Below are positions 56,551-64,000 of a DNA stretch of 64,000 nt, piece after piece. Origin of the DNA: Methylomonas paludis (GTDB lineage Bacteria; Pseudomonadota; Gammaproteobacteria; Methylococcales; Methylomonadaceae); contig NZ_CP073754.1 of assembly GCF_018734325.1 (NCBI RefSeq), positions 248,001-312,000 on the forward strand, in the 5' to 3' direction. Numbering within the stretch: the first letter of the stretch is position 1; every line of letters starts with the position of its first letter. The translations under genes were made by a program, and so were the position numbers. Under the pieces are notes generated by a model. That model did not search any database. It saw only the letters and a list, made by a program, of their open reading frames with translations, and was not told where the DNA came from.

Positions 56551-57132
56551 TTATGCTGCGAAATTTGCGCTGGCAAAATCCCAATTGACTAAAGCCCAAA
56601 ATGCTTCCAGATATTTTGGACGCAAGTTGCGGAAGTCAATGTAATAAGCATGTTCCCAGACATCAACAGTCAACAATGGGGTTTTCTCGGTAGTTAATGG
56701 TGTGGCGGCATTGCTGGTGCTAACCAGACCCAGGCTGCCGTCAGGATTTTTTACCAGCCAGGCCCAGCCGGAACCAAAAGTGGTCACTGCCGTTTTGTTG
56801 AATTCTTCTTTGAATTTCTCAAAAGAACCAAAAGCCTTGTCTATGGCTTCGGCCAAAGCACCAGTTGGTGCGCCGCCGCCGTTAGGAGAAAGGCTGTGCC
56901 AGTAAAAAGTGTGATTCCATACTTGGGCTGCATTGTTAAAAATGCCGCCACTGGATTTCTTAACGATTTCTTCCAGCGTCAGACCTTCAAACTCAGTGCC
57001 CGGTACCAGATTGTTCAGGTTGGTCACATAGGTTTGATGATGTTTGCCGTAGTGGTACTCAATTGTTTCCACTGAAATGTGCGGAGCCAGAGCGTCTTTT
57101 GGGTACGGTAATGCAGGTAATTCGAAAGTCAT
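56551..57132 (-). CDS. sodB: Superoxide dismutase, iron type
   Basis: A 193-residue Fe-SOD started at [17 protein letters not shown] (ATG 57132, GGAGA 7 bases upstream); the frame continues upstream but without homology. Metal ligands are His27 (EYHYGKHH), the histidine in [10 protein letters not shown], and [11 protein letters not shown], giving Asp and His. The motif FGSGWAWLV and [13 protein letters not shown] fit the iron form. It removes superoxide in the cytoplasm. Confidence 0.95.
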   Translation of the reverse strand: MTFELPALPYPKDALAPHISVETIEYHYGKHHQTYVTNLNNLVPGTEFEGLTLEEIVKKSSGGIFNNAAQVWNHTFYWHSLSPNGGGAPTGALAEAIDKAFGSFEKFKEEFNKTAVTTFGSGWAWLVKNPDGSLGLVSTSNAATPLTTEKTPLLTVDVWEHAYYIDFRNLRPKYLEAFWALVNWDFASANFAA

Positions 57133-57255
57133 CTTAATTCTCCATAATAAATGAACAGCAACAGTTAGGCGCGGGCGGCGAGCCTTTGACCTAATTACCA
57201 AGTATTATAATAAAGAATTATCCAAGCGCACTAAAACTAAAAATGAGGAGAGTTG

Positions 57256-57729
57256 ATGGCACTAGAAATTGAACACAAATTTCTGCTGGCAAATGATGAC
57301 TGGCGTACAGAAGTACAGAGTTCGGTGTATTACAAACAGGCATATCTAAGCAGCAGTCCGACCAGCTCAATACGGGTCAGAATATCCGACAGTCAGGCTT
57401 GGCTGAATCTAAAAAGTGCGACTATCGGCAATCACCGCCTGGAGTTCGAATACGAAATACCCTTGGTTGATGCCGATACCATCATCACCGAACTATGCGT
57501 CAAGCCCTGGATAGAAAAGCAGCGCCATTTTATTGCCCGGGATGGGCATGTCTGGGAAATCGACGAATTTTTTGGAGACAATGCTGGTCTGATTGTAGCC
57601 GAAATAGAATTGTTGCAAATTGACGAATCCTTTGCCAAACCTAGCTGGATAGGGGTAGAAGTCACACATGATTTGCGTTACTACAACAACAATTTAGCCA
57701 AACATGCATTTAAGGACTGGAATAAATAA
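57256..57729 (+). CDS. CYTH-domain protein (triphosphate tunnel enzyme)
   Basis: A 157-residue CYTH protein. The N-terminal ExExK signature is residues 4-8 in LEIEHKFLL. Basic and acidic strands typical of the tunnel follow (SSIRVRISDSQAWLNLKS, VWEIDEFFG, LIVAEIELLQ). Family members hydrolyse inorganic triphosphate or bind nucleotide triphosphates with a metal. ATGAGGAGAG precedes the ATG at 57256. It is divergent from sodB, followed closely by the TPR gene. Confidence 0.9.
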   Translation: MALEIEHKFLLANDDWRTEVQSSVYYKQAYLSSSPTSSIRVRISDSQAWLNLKSATIGNHRLEFEYEIPLVDADTIITELCVKPWIEKQRHFIARDGHVWEIDEFFGDNAGLIVAEIELLQIDESFAKPSWIGVEVTHDLRYYNNNLAKHAFKDWNK

Positions 57730-57783
57730 CAAATAGTTACGAAGCATGTTGAAATGTGGTCAGCAATAGGCTATATTTCATGT

Positions 57784-58476
57784 ATGAATAAAGCTACTAT
57801 TGTTGTTTTTTTGATACTTTATAGCCTCCGCTTGCAGGCAGCGGACTTGCTTGGCTCAATTTCCGAGCTGGAAAGTGAGTGGGCGCTGGCCTATTACGCA
57901 AAATCAGATATCCAGCAAAGACAGCTGTATCCGGCTTTGCTGGACAAAGCTGTCGAACTGGGTAAGCGCTATCCGCAAGCGGCAGAGCCTAAAATCTGGC
58001 AGGCTACCATCATGATAACCAATGCCAGTGTGCAATCCTCCATTACCGCATTGTCAGCCCTGGAAGCAGCCAGGCTGCTATTAGAAGAGGCGATTCAGGA
58101 AAACCCCAAAGCCTTGGATGGTTCCGCCTATATAACCTTGGGCGTACTCTATTATAAGCTGCCTGCCTGGCCGGTTTCGTTTGGCGACAATCAAATGGCT
58201 GAGAAATTGTTGAAAACCAGCTTGGAAATTAATCCGCATGGCATAGATGCCAATTATTTTTATGCGGATTTTTTGCTGGAACAGGACAGGGAAAGAGAAG
58301 CAGAAGAATATTTGCAAAAAGCGCTGCAAGCGCCAGTGCGTAAACAGCAAGTGTATGCCGACACCCAACTGCAAAATGAAGTAAAAGTGGCCTTGACCAA
58401 CAGTCGGCTCAAAAAGGAAAATACCGGAAATCGGTTTATGTCCCTGTTTGCCAACAGTAGTTACGTCTCAAAATAG
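57784..58476 (+). CDS. Exported TPR-containing protein
   Basis: A 230-residue protein started at MNKATIVVFLILYSLRLQAAD (ATG 57784), which gives a clear signal peptide. A start 10 codons further upstream is possible but would bury it. The mature part has tetratricopeptide-like helices (ARLLLEEAIQENPKALDGSAY and AEKLLKTSLEINPHGIDANY, then REAEEYLQKALQAP). Its helix layout recalls the TRAP-transporter T-component family, but no TRAP genes are adjacent. Function unknown, likely periplasmic scaffold or binding role. Confidence 0.75.
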   Translation: MNKATIVVFLILYSLRLQAADLLGSISELESEWALAYYAKSDIQQRQLYPALLDKAVELGKRYPQAAEPKIWQATIMITNASVQSSITALSALEAARLLLEEAIQENPKALDGSAYITLGVLYYKLPAWPVSFGDNQMAEKLLKTSLEINPHGIDANYFYADFLLEQDREREAEEYLQKALQAPVRKQQVYADTQLQNEVKVALTNSRLKKENTGNRFMSLFANSSYVSK

Positions 58477-58554
58477 CCGGTATATTGGTAACCTGGATCT
58501 AGCCTTAATAGCTCGAAGTTGCTTGGTGGCTGCTATCCAGGCTTTCAGGTTTTG

Positions 58555-59559
58555 TTAATGATCGCGCTGAACCGAAAAACGCGCCAGCATTTCCAGCGCA
58601 CTTTTATAGTCCGAGTCAGGCAATACCTGTAGCGACTCAATCGCTTTTGCCGCTGCCTGTTCTGCGCATTTTTCAGTATATTCAATCGCCTGGGTTGCTT
58701 TCACCACAGCATACACCTCATTAAAGGCTGCGCGGGAGCCATGCCGGATAGCATCAATCACAATTTGCGCCTGTTGCTCAGTGCCGTGCTGTATGGCGTA
58801 AATCAAGGGCAGGGTGGGTTTGCCTTCAGCCAAGTCGTCGCCCAGATTTTTACCCAGCTCTTCCGTACTGGCCTTGTAGTCCAGTGCATCATCAATCAGC
58901 TGAAAAGCCACGCCTAATTGTTGGCCATAAATCGCCAAAGCCTCTTCAACAACCGTATCGGTGCCGGAAATCACCGCAGCCAGTCGGGTAGCGGTACTGA
59001 ATAAAATAGCCGTTTTACGGGCAATCACTTCCAAATATTTGGCTTCGGTAGTATCGGGATTATTGCAGTTCAGCAACTGCAAAACCTCGCCTTCTGCGAT
59101 GGCGGTAGTGGTTTTGGACAATATCTCCATTACCCGCATTTTGTTGGTGCGTACCATCATCTCGAAGGCGCTGGAGTATAGGTAATCCCCAACCAAAACG
59201 CTGGCGGCATTGCCCCATACGGCGTTGGCAGATTCTTTGCCTCGGCGTAACACCGATTCGTCGACCACGTCATCATGCAACAAAGTCGCGGTGTGAATGA
59301 ACTCAATCACAGCCGCCATAATCAGGTGATGATCCTCAACCTGACCTAGTGCTTTGGCTGCCAGCAGCAGCAACATGGGTCGTAATCTCTTGCCGCCATT
59401 CCCGATAATATAGTGGCCGATCTGGTTGATCAGCACTACATCCGAACTAAGTTCGTCAAGAATCAACTGATCAACGGCTAGAGCTTCCGTTGCAGTTAAG
59501 TTTTTAATGGAGTCAAAATCGATGATTGCCGAAGCTGTCGTTAAATCATTAGCTATCAT
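58555..59559 (-). CDS. ispB: Octaprenyl (polyprenyl) diphosphate synthase
   Basis: A 334-residue trans-prenyl synthase with both aspartate-rich motifs, LLHDDVVDESVLRRG (first) and QLIDDALDYKAS (second), and GGKRLRPMLLLL. It builds the long prenyl side chain of ubiquinone; the exact chain length cannot be read from sequence. The frame opens at 59652 with GTG, which would add 31 residues without homology to E. coli IspB. I prefer the ATG at 59559 (MIANDLTT), although neither has a strong ribosome binding site. Divergent from rpmH. Confidence 0.93.
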   Translation of the reverse strand: MIANDLTTASAIIDFDSIKNLTATEALAVDQLILDELSSDVVLINQIGHYIIGNGGKRLRPMLLLLAAKALGQVEDHHLIMAAVIEFIHTATLLHDDVVDESVLRRGKESANAVWGNAASVLVGDYLYSSAFEMMVRTNKMRVMEILSKTTTAIAEGEVLQLLNCNNPDTTEAKYLEVIARKTAILFSTATRLAAVISGTDTVVEEALAIYGQQLGVAFQLIDDALDYKASTEELGKNLGDDLAEGKPTLPLIYAIQHGTEQQAQIVIDAIRHGSRAAFNEVYAVVKATQAIEYTEKCAEQAAAKAIESLQVLPDSDYKSALEMLARFSVQRDH

Positions 59560-59756
59560 GGGAGTTTTGGAAATTTCGGCAGCGTTCAGTTTTACATTAT
59601 TCAGCCACCCATCGTATGAATAATAATCGACAGTGTCAATAGCCCCATTCACATTGCTCTAATTTAGAGAACCACTAAAAAGACATATTTGTCTGGTAGA
59701 CTATGCTTTTAATCCGCTGTGGAATGGCGATGCTGGTTGCCGATAACGACATCAAA

Positions 59757-59786
59757 TTGACAGAACGGCTCAGCATAACGTATTAT
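59757..59786 (+). promoter_or_regulatory. Sigma-70 promoter of rpmH
   Basis: TTGACA (59757-59762), 18 bases, TATTAT (59781-59786), about 43 bp upstream of the rpmH start. This is a near-consensus promoter, as expected for a ribosomal protein gene. Confidence 0.7.
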
Positions 59787-59828
59787 TCCCAGTCTTTTTT
59801 ATTCGTTTCTTAAACAGGTTTTCTACAA

Positions 59829-59963
59829 ATGAAAAGAACATACCAACCAAGCAAACTTAAACGCGCCAGAACCCACGGTTTTCGTGCCAGAATGGCAACA
59901 GTAGGTGGCCGCAGAGTTATCAACGCGCGCAGAGCCAAAGGCCGCGCTTCCTTGACAGTTTAA
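59829..59963 (+). CDS. rpmH: 50S ribosomal protein L34
   Basis: A 44-residue highly basic protein, starting [20 protein letters not shown] and ending [10 protein letters not shown], an unmistakable L34. It helps fold 23S rRNA in the large subunit. It is the head of the rpmH-rnpA-yidD-yidC-mnmE cluster and its stop abuts the rnpA start. dnaA, often divergent from rpmH, is not adjacent; ispB is there instead. Confidence 0.98.
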   Translation: MKRTYQPSKLKRARTHGFRARMATVGGRRVINARRAKGRASLTV

Positions 59964-60329
59964 TTGTCGGCGGAAGATTACGGCTTTCCGGTTCAGTTTC
60001 GACTAGGGACACCCGCTGATTTTAAAAATGTATTTACCAATCCTGTAAAGTCTACAGACAAATATTTCACGGTTTTAGCAATCCGGAACGATTTGTCGTA
60101 CTCTCGGTTAGGGCTGGCGATAGCAAAAAAAACAATAAAAAAAGCAGTCGCAAGGAATCGCATAAAAAGAACTGCCAGAGAAAGCTTTAGATTGCAACGG
60201 CAGCATATCGTCGGCATAGATATAGTTGTATTGGCGCGAGGAGATGCTGCAAGCGCACCCTTGTTGGTATTGAGAAAGTCATTGGAAAAGCATTGGCTTA
60301 AATTGGTTGAACGATGCGTATCCTGCTGA
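59964..60329 (+). CDS. rnpA: Ribonuclease P protein component
   Basis: A 121-residue basic protein with the RNase P signature [15 protein letters not shown] (residues about 63-77) and FTVLAIRND. It binds the RNA subunit and helps recognise precursor tRNA leaders. It starts with TTG directly after the rpmH stop, the usual tight coupling. It overlaps yidD by 16 bp. Confidence 0.96.
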   Translation: MSAEDYGFPVQFRLGTPADFKNVFTNPVKSTDKYFTVLAIRNDLSYSRLGLAIAKKTIKKAVARNRIKRTARESFRLQRQHIVGIDIVVLARGDAASAPLLVLRKSLEKHWLKLVERCVSC

Positions 60330-60538
60330 TAGCTCTAATTAAGGCATACAAATACTTCATAAGTCCTTTACTGGGACCAACGTGCCGATTTTATCCCAGT
60401 TGTTCAAGTTATGGCTTGGAGGCTATCCAGTTACATGGTGCCGCCAATGGCTCCTATCTCACTATTCGCCGATTATTGAAATGCCACCCTTTTCACGAGG
60501 GCGGCATTGACCCTGTTCCAGAAAAATTGAGTAAATAA
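60314..60538 (+). CDS. yidD: Membrane protein insertion efficiency factor YidD
   Basis: A 74-residue protein with the family motif [19 protein letters not shown] (residues 16-34) and [13 protein letters not shown]. It is an amphipathic inner-membrane-associated protein assisting YidC. It overlaps rnpA and ends 2 bp before yidC. Confidence 0.96.
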   Translation: MRILLIALIKAYKYFISPLLGPTCRFYPSCSSYGLEAIQLHGAANGSYLTIRRLLKCHPFHEGGIDPVPEKLSK

Positions 60539-60540
60539 CA

Positions 60541-62247
60541 ATGGATAACATTAGATTTGTACTTGTCATGGCGATGTTGATGATCTCCTATATGCTTTGG
60601 GAGTCATGGCAAATTGATTATGGCCCAAAACCGCAAGCTATTATCTCCGACACCCCAGTCGTTAGCAGTACCGAGTCTACAACGGCAAGCCCAAATCAAG
60701 CCCAGTCGCTTACCGGTCAACAAAACAGCAACGTGCCAGTGCCGGCCGCACATAGCCAGGACAAAATCATCAGCGTCAAAACTGACGTATTTGCGTTGGA
60801 AATCGACACCAATGGCGGCACATTACGCAATCTGGATTTGTTGAAATACCCGCACGAAAAAGAAAACACCATCGTCAACAAAGCCTATGCCCTGATCGGT
60901 TTGGCAGCACCGGTGAAGAACCTTTCCCCGATTCGCCTGTTCGACAATAGCCCGGAAAACCTGTTTTTAGCTCAAAGCGGTCTGGTTGCCAGCGAAAGCT
61001 CTGCTGTAGCGCCGGATCATCACGCTCAATTTAATGCAGAAAAAACAGAATATGTATTAGCCGAAGGTCAGGATCAAATCAGTATTCCCCTGACCTGGAC
61101 AGATCAACAAGGCCTCAAGGTAACCAAAACCTTTACCCTTAAACGCGGTAGTTATGCAATTGGCCTGGAACAAAAAATCGTCAACCAGTCAGCCAAACCC
61201 TGGTCAGGCAGACAGTACGATCAACTGTTGAGAATAGAGCATAGCGATAAAAGCGGCAACAACTTCATCAGAACCTATTCCGGCGGCGTAATCTATACCG
61301 ACAAAGACAAATTCAAAAAAGTCAAATATGCCGATATGGGTGATAACGTCAACATTACAGCTGCAGGTGGTTGGAGCGGCATGATCCAGCATTATTTCGC
61401 CAGCGCCTGGATACCGCCTGTTGACCAGGAAAATCATTTTTATACTAAAGCACTTAACGATTTTCGTTATGTAATAGGCTCATATTCACCGGATACCACC
61501 GTTCAGCCCAATAGCGAAGGCGTATTTCGTGCCGAACTGTTTGCCGGCCCAAAAATCCAGCCGGTTCTGGAAGCCACCGCACCAGGCCTGGAATTGACCG
61601 TCGACTACAGCTGGTTAACCATCATTGCCAAACCAATTTATTGGTTGTTGAACCAATTGCACAGCTATATCAACAATTGGGGACTGGCCATCCTGGGTGT
61701 GACCTTCTTCATCAAATTACTGTTCTTCAAACTTTCCAAAGCCAGCTACCAGTCTATGGCTAAAATGCGCAAAATACAGCCGCGCCTGAAAGAACTGCAA
61801 GAACGCTATGCCGATGACAGACAGAAATTCAACACCGAAATGATGTCCATGTACAAGCGCGAAAAAGTTAACCCACTGGGTGGCTGCTTGCCCATCATGG
61901 TACAGATTCCGGTGTTTATTTCCCTGTACTGGGTATTAATCGAAACCGTAGAATTGCGTCAGGCTGATTTTGCCCTGTGGATTCAGGATTTGTCCGCCCA
62001 AGACCCGTTCTATCTGTTGCCGATTGTGTATGGCATCACCATGAAAATTCAGCAAAGTCTGAATCCGGCCCCTATTGATCCGCTGCAAGCCAAAGTCATG
62101 AAAATGTTCCCTATCATTTTCACCGTGTTCTTCCTGTTTTTCCCCTCAGGATTGGTACTGTACTGGATTTGCAACAACAGTCTGTCCATCATCCAGCAGT
62201 GGTACATCACCAAACACATCCTGGAAGCAGACAACCACGCTCATTAA
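60541..62247 (+). CDS. yidC: Membrane protein insertase YidC
   Basis: A 568-residue Gram-negative YidC. N-terminal membrane anchor (FVLVMAMLMISYMLWESW), a linker, the large periplasmic beta-sandwich (about 75-350), and the conserved five-helix insertase core from about residue 370. Core motifs include LLFFKLSKASYQSMAKMRKI (the cytoplasmic loop lead-in) and NPLGGCLPIMVQIPVFISLY. It inserts and folds inner-membrane proteins with or without Sec. Confidence 0.97.
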   Translation: MDNIRFVLVMAMLMISYMLWESWQIDYGPKPQAIISDTPVVSSTESTTASPNQAQSLTGQQNSNVPVPAAHSQDKIISVKTDVFALEIDTNGGTLRNLDLLKYPHEKENTIVNKAYALIGLAAPVKNLSPIRLFDNSPENLFLAQSGLVASESSAVAPDHHAQFNAEKTEYVLAEGQDQISIPLTWTDQQGLKVTKTFTLKRGSYAIGLEQKIVNQSAKPWSGRQYDQLLRIEHSDKSGNNFIRTYSGGVIYTDKDKFKKVKYADMGDNVNITAAGGWSGMIQHYFASAWIPPVDQENHFYTKALNDFRYVIGSYSPDTTVQPNSEGVFRAELFAGPKIQPVLEATAPGLELTVDYSWLTIIAKPIYWLLNQLHSYINNWGLAILGVTFFIKLLFFKLSKASYQSMAKMRKIQPRLKELQERYADDRQKFNTEMMSMYKREKVNPLGGCLPIMVQIPVFISLYWVLIETVELRQADFALWIQDLSAQDPFYLLPIVYGITMKIQQSLNPAPIDPLQAKVMKMFPIIFTVFFLFFPSGLVLYWICNNSLSIIQQWYITKHILEADNHAH

Positions 62248-62250
62248 GCC

Positions 62251-63591
62251 ATGCTCACTAGTGGCGACACCATAGCCGCTATCGCCACACCGCCGGGTAA
62301 CGGCGGTGTCGGCATCATCCGTATCTCAGGCCCGGCAGCCGGGCCTATTGCCAAACAACTTAGCCGTAAAATCCCAAAACCCCGCTACGCCTATTTTGTG
62401 CAGTTTCTGGAGGCAGACGGCAGCAGTCTTGATAGCGGCTTAATGCTTTACTTTCCCGGCCCCGCCTCATTTACCGGCGAAGACAGCCTGGAATTGCACG
62501 GCCACGGCGGCAGAGTCGTGTTAGACATGCTGTTACGCCGGGTTTTGGCCTTGGGAGCACGTCTGGCCCAACCCGGCGAATTCAGCCAGCGCGCCTTTCT
62601 TAACAACAAACTGGATTTAGCCCAGGCCGAAGCCATAGCCGATCTAATCAGCAGCAGCACCGAGCAAGCGGTACGCTCCGCACAACGCTCCATGCAGGGC
62701 GAATTTTCCGCAAAAATTAACGAACTGGTCGATGAATTAATCGAACTGCGCGTGTATATCGAAGCCGCCATCGACTTTGTTGATGAAGAAATCGACTTTC
62801 TTCACGATGGTCTCGTCGCCGCCAAAATAGCCGGTCTGCATCAAAGAGTGCTGGCCATTTACGCCACCGCCCGGCAAGGCCGCTTACTGCACGACGGCAT
62901 GAATGTGGTGCTGGCCGGTGAGCCCAATGCAGGCAAATCCAGTCTGCTCAACGCCTTGGCCGGCCACGAAGCCGCCATTGTCACCGATATTGCCGGCACC
63001 ACCCGTGATGTACTGCGCGAACGCATCCAACTGGATGGCATGCCGCTCCACATCATTGACACCGCCGGACTGCGCGAAAGCGAAAACCCGGTCGAACAGG
63101 AAGGCATCCGCCGCGCCCATCAAGAAATCCGTAAAGCCGATCAGGTGCTGGTGCTGATAGACAGCACCCGACCGGAAACCGCCGCCATACTCGACAGCAT
63201 TCCAGCCGATATCCATCTCACCAAAATCTTCAACAAAATCGATTTGCTGGGCGAAACCGCCAGAATCAGCCAAACACCCCAGGGTTGGGAAATCTACCTG
63301 TCCGTCAAAACCGGCATCGGCATGGATTTATTAAAACAGCATCTCAAACACAGCGCGGGTTATACCGAAACCAGCGACAGCGTATTCACCGCCCGCCGCC
63401 GCCATATTCAGGCGCTTGATCAGGCCGCCGCCGTCCTGCAAAGCGCCGCTGCCCAACTGGACAGCCACGCCCCGGAACTGGTCGCCGAAGATCTCCGTCA
63501 GGCCCAGCTCAGTCTCGCCGAAATCACCGGTGAATTCAGCGCCGATGACCTGTTAGGTGAGATTTTTGGCAGTTTTTGTATCGGAAAGTAA
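62251..63591 (+). CDS. mnmE: tRNA modification GTPase MnmE
   Basis: A 446-residue GTPase. N-terminal folate-binding domain (1-118), helical domain, G domain with P-loop [24 protein letters not shown] and FNKIDLL, and the C-terminal FCIGK cysteine motif. With MnmG it makes 5-carboxymethylaminomethyl uridine at wobble position 34 of tRNAs. All motifs are present and the C terminus is normal even though an integrative element appears to start right after it. Confidence 0.97.
   Translation: MLTSGDTIAAIATPPGNGGVGIIRISGPAAGPIAKQLSRKIPKPRYAYFVQFLEADGSSLDSGLMLYFPGPASFTGEDSLELHGHGGRVVLDMLLRRVLALGARLAQPGEFSQRAFLNNKLDLAQAEAIADLISSSTEQAVRSAQRSMQGEFSAKINELVDELIELRVYIEAAIDFVDEEIDFLHDGLVAAKIAGLHQRVLAIYATARQGRLLHDGMNVVLAGEPNAGKSSLLNALAGHEAAIVTDIAGTTRDVLRERIQLDGMPLHIIDTAGLRESENPVEQEGIRRAHQEIRKADQVLVLIDSTRPETAAILDSIPADIHLTKIFNKIDLLGETARISQTPQGWEIYLSVKTGIGMDLLKQHLKHSAGYTETSDSVFTARRRHIQALDQAAAVLQSAAAQLDSHAPELVAEDLRQAQLSLAEITGEFSADDLLGEIFGSFCIGK
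63574..63591 (+). other. Probable integration site (att) at the mnmE 3' end
   Basis: TTTTGTATCGGAAAGTAA, the last 18 bases of mnmE. It matches the 18-bp attachment core recalled for SGI1-type islands (TTCTGTATYGGSAARTAA) except at the third base. An integrase gene starts 162 bp further on, in the same direction. That this is one end (attL or attR) of an island is inference; the other end lies outside the window. Confidence 0.6.
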
Positions 63592-63638
63592 AGTGGTAAA
63601 ACAAGGGAAAGAAACCGGCAATCAAAGGCAAATAATAC

Positions 63639-63667
63639 AAAGGGTTAAAGAAATTTAACCCTTTTTG
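63639..63667 (+). terminator. Rho-independent terminator of mnmE
   Basis: AAAGGGTTAAA-GAAA-TTTAACCCTTTTTG, a perfect stem with T-rich tail, 48 bp after the mnmE stop. It would separate mnmE from the integrase. Confidence 0.85.
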
Positions 63668-63700
63668 TTTTCTGATTTTTGACTTTACTTTACCATTTTT

Positions 63701-63746
63701 TACCCCTATATTACCCCTTAAGCATTTCAAGGGGTAAAAAGGGGTA
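63701..63746. promoter_or_regulatory. Paired TACCCC / GGGGTA elements before the integrase
   Basis: Two TACCCC copies at 63701 and 63712 face two GGGGTA copies at 63731 and 63741, so the block is an inverted repeat of tandem 6-mers. It ends 6 bp before the GTG, and its last element overlaps the ribosome binding site AAGGGG. It could be an operator for autoregulation, an integrase arm-binding site, or an RNA hairpin hiding the start. Confidence 0.5.
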
Positions 63747-63752
63747 AAATTC

Positions 63753-64000
63753 GTGAAAGTGACCATCGAAAAACGCATCAACTCCGAGGGCGACAAGCAA
63801 AGCATTCGGCTTGTGTACTGGTACGGTAGCCACCTTAAAGATGGTAAGCTGGTACACGATAGAAAGCGTGAACAATTAGACCAATTTTTATACGTCAACC
63901 CTAAAAGCAAGGTTGAAAAGCTGCACAATAAAGAAACCTTGCAACTGGTCGAAGCTATCAAAGCTAAGAGGATTACAGAGGCGGCCAGTGGTCAGTATGG
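63753..64000 (+). CDS. Tyrosine recombinase (integrase), N-terminal part only
   Basis: Open from a GTG at 63753 (AAGGGG upstream) to the window edge, 82 codons. The pattern IRLVYWYG, LDQFLYVNPKSK, EKLHNKETLQLVEAIKAKR and SGQYG matches the Arm DNA-binding segment that precedes the core-binding (SAM-like) domain in tyrosine integrases, in the version I associate mostly with Bacteroidetes elements. The catalytic domain lies outside the window, so activity cannot be judged. Its position just after mnmE argues for a site-specific island integrase. Confidence 0.75.
   Translation, partial: MKVTIEKRINSEGDKQSIRLVYWYGSHLKDGKLVHDRKREQLDQFLYVNPKSKVEKLHNKETLQLVEAIKAKRITEAASGQY

Overview
The window reads as a chromosomal segment of a gammaproteobacterial type I methanotroph or close methylotrophic relative (order Methylococcales). 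The main pointers are a complete fhcBADC operon for tetrahydromethanopterin-linked formaldehyde oxidation in an otherwise gammaproteobacterial background: petABC-sspAB, kdsDC-lptCAB-rpoN-hpf-rapZ, mla-murA, minCDE and rpmH-rnpA-yidD-yidC-mnmE. A PEP-CTERM exported protein and several families of short dispersed hairpin repeats fit the same group. No species is assigned.

Bases 1-10,830 are an accessory, insertion-sequence-riddled region. It starts with an IS1380-type transposase gene that runs off the left edge and has lost its N terminus. A complete IS66-type element (tnpABC, 1234-3737) follows, abutting a 920-bp inverted copy of its own left end (3738-4657). Next comes a short array of three gene cassettes, each followed by a different attC-like folded site (6946-7007, 7166-7251, 10755-10823), with all cassette genes on the + strand. 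No integron integrase is present, so this is best read as a CALIN, a cluster of attC sites lacking an integrase. Two identical 1,673-bp IS3-type elements sit inside the first and third cassette genes, each with its own 4-bp target duplication. The interrupted genes can be rejoined in frame across each insertion.

Bases 10,900-59,650 are core genome. In order: clpB with a sigma-32-type promoter; a cold-shock protein; a membrane protein with a c-heme motif; a radical SAM protein; fhcBADC with a pterin dehydratase-like gene in front; a PEP-CTERM protein; sspAB and petABC (cytochrome bc1); hisC, hisD, hisG, murA and an Mla lipid-transport operon without mlaC; divergently, the Kdo/LPS-transport genes, rpoN, hpf, rapZ (no ptsN) and minCDE; a GH17-GT2 beta-glucan synthase; citrate synthase; the pstSCAB-phoU operon behind a good Pho box; folA; an asparaginase; sodB; a CYTH protein; a TPR protein; and ispB.

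Bases 59,757-63,591 hold the rpmH-rnpA-yidD-yidC-mnmE cluster. The last 18 bases of mnmE match the known attachment sequence of SGI1-type islands except at one base, and a tyrosine integrase gene begins 162 bp downstream and runs off the right edge. The window therefore appears to end just inside a second, integrative element.
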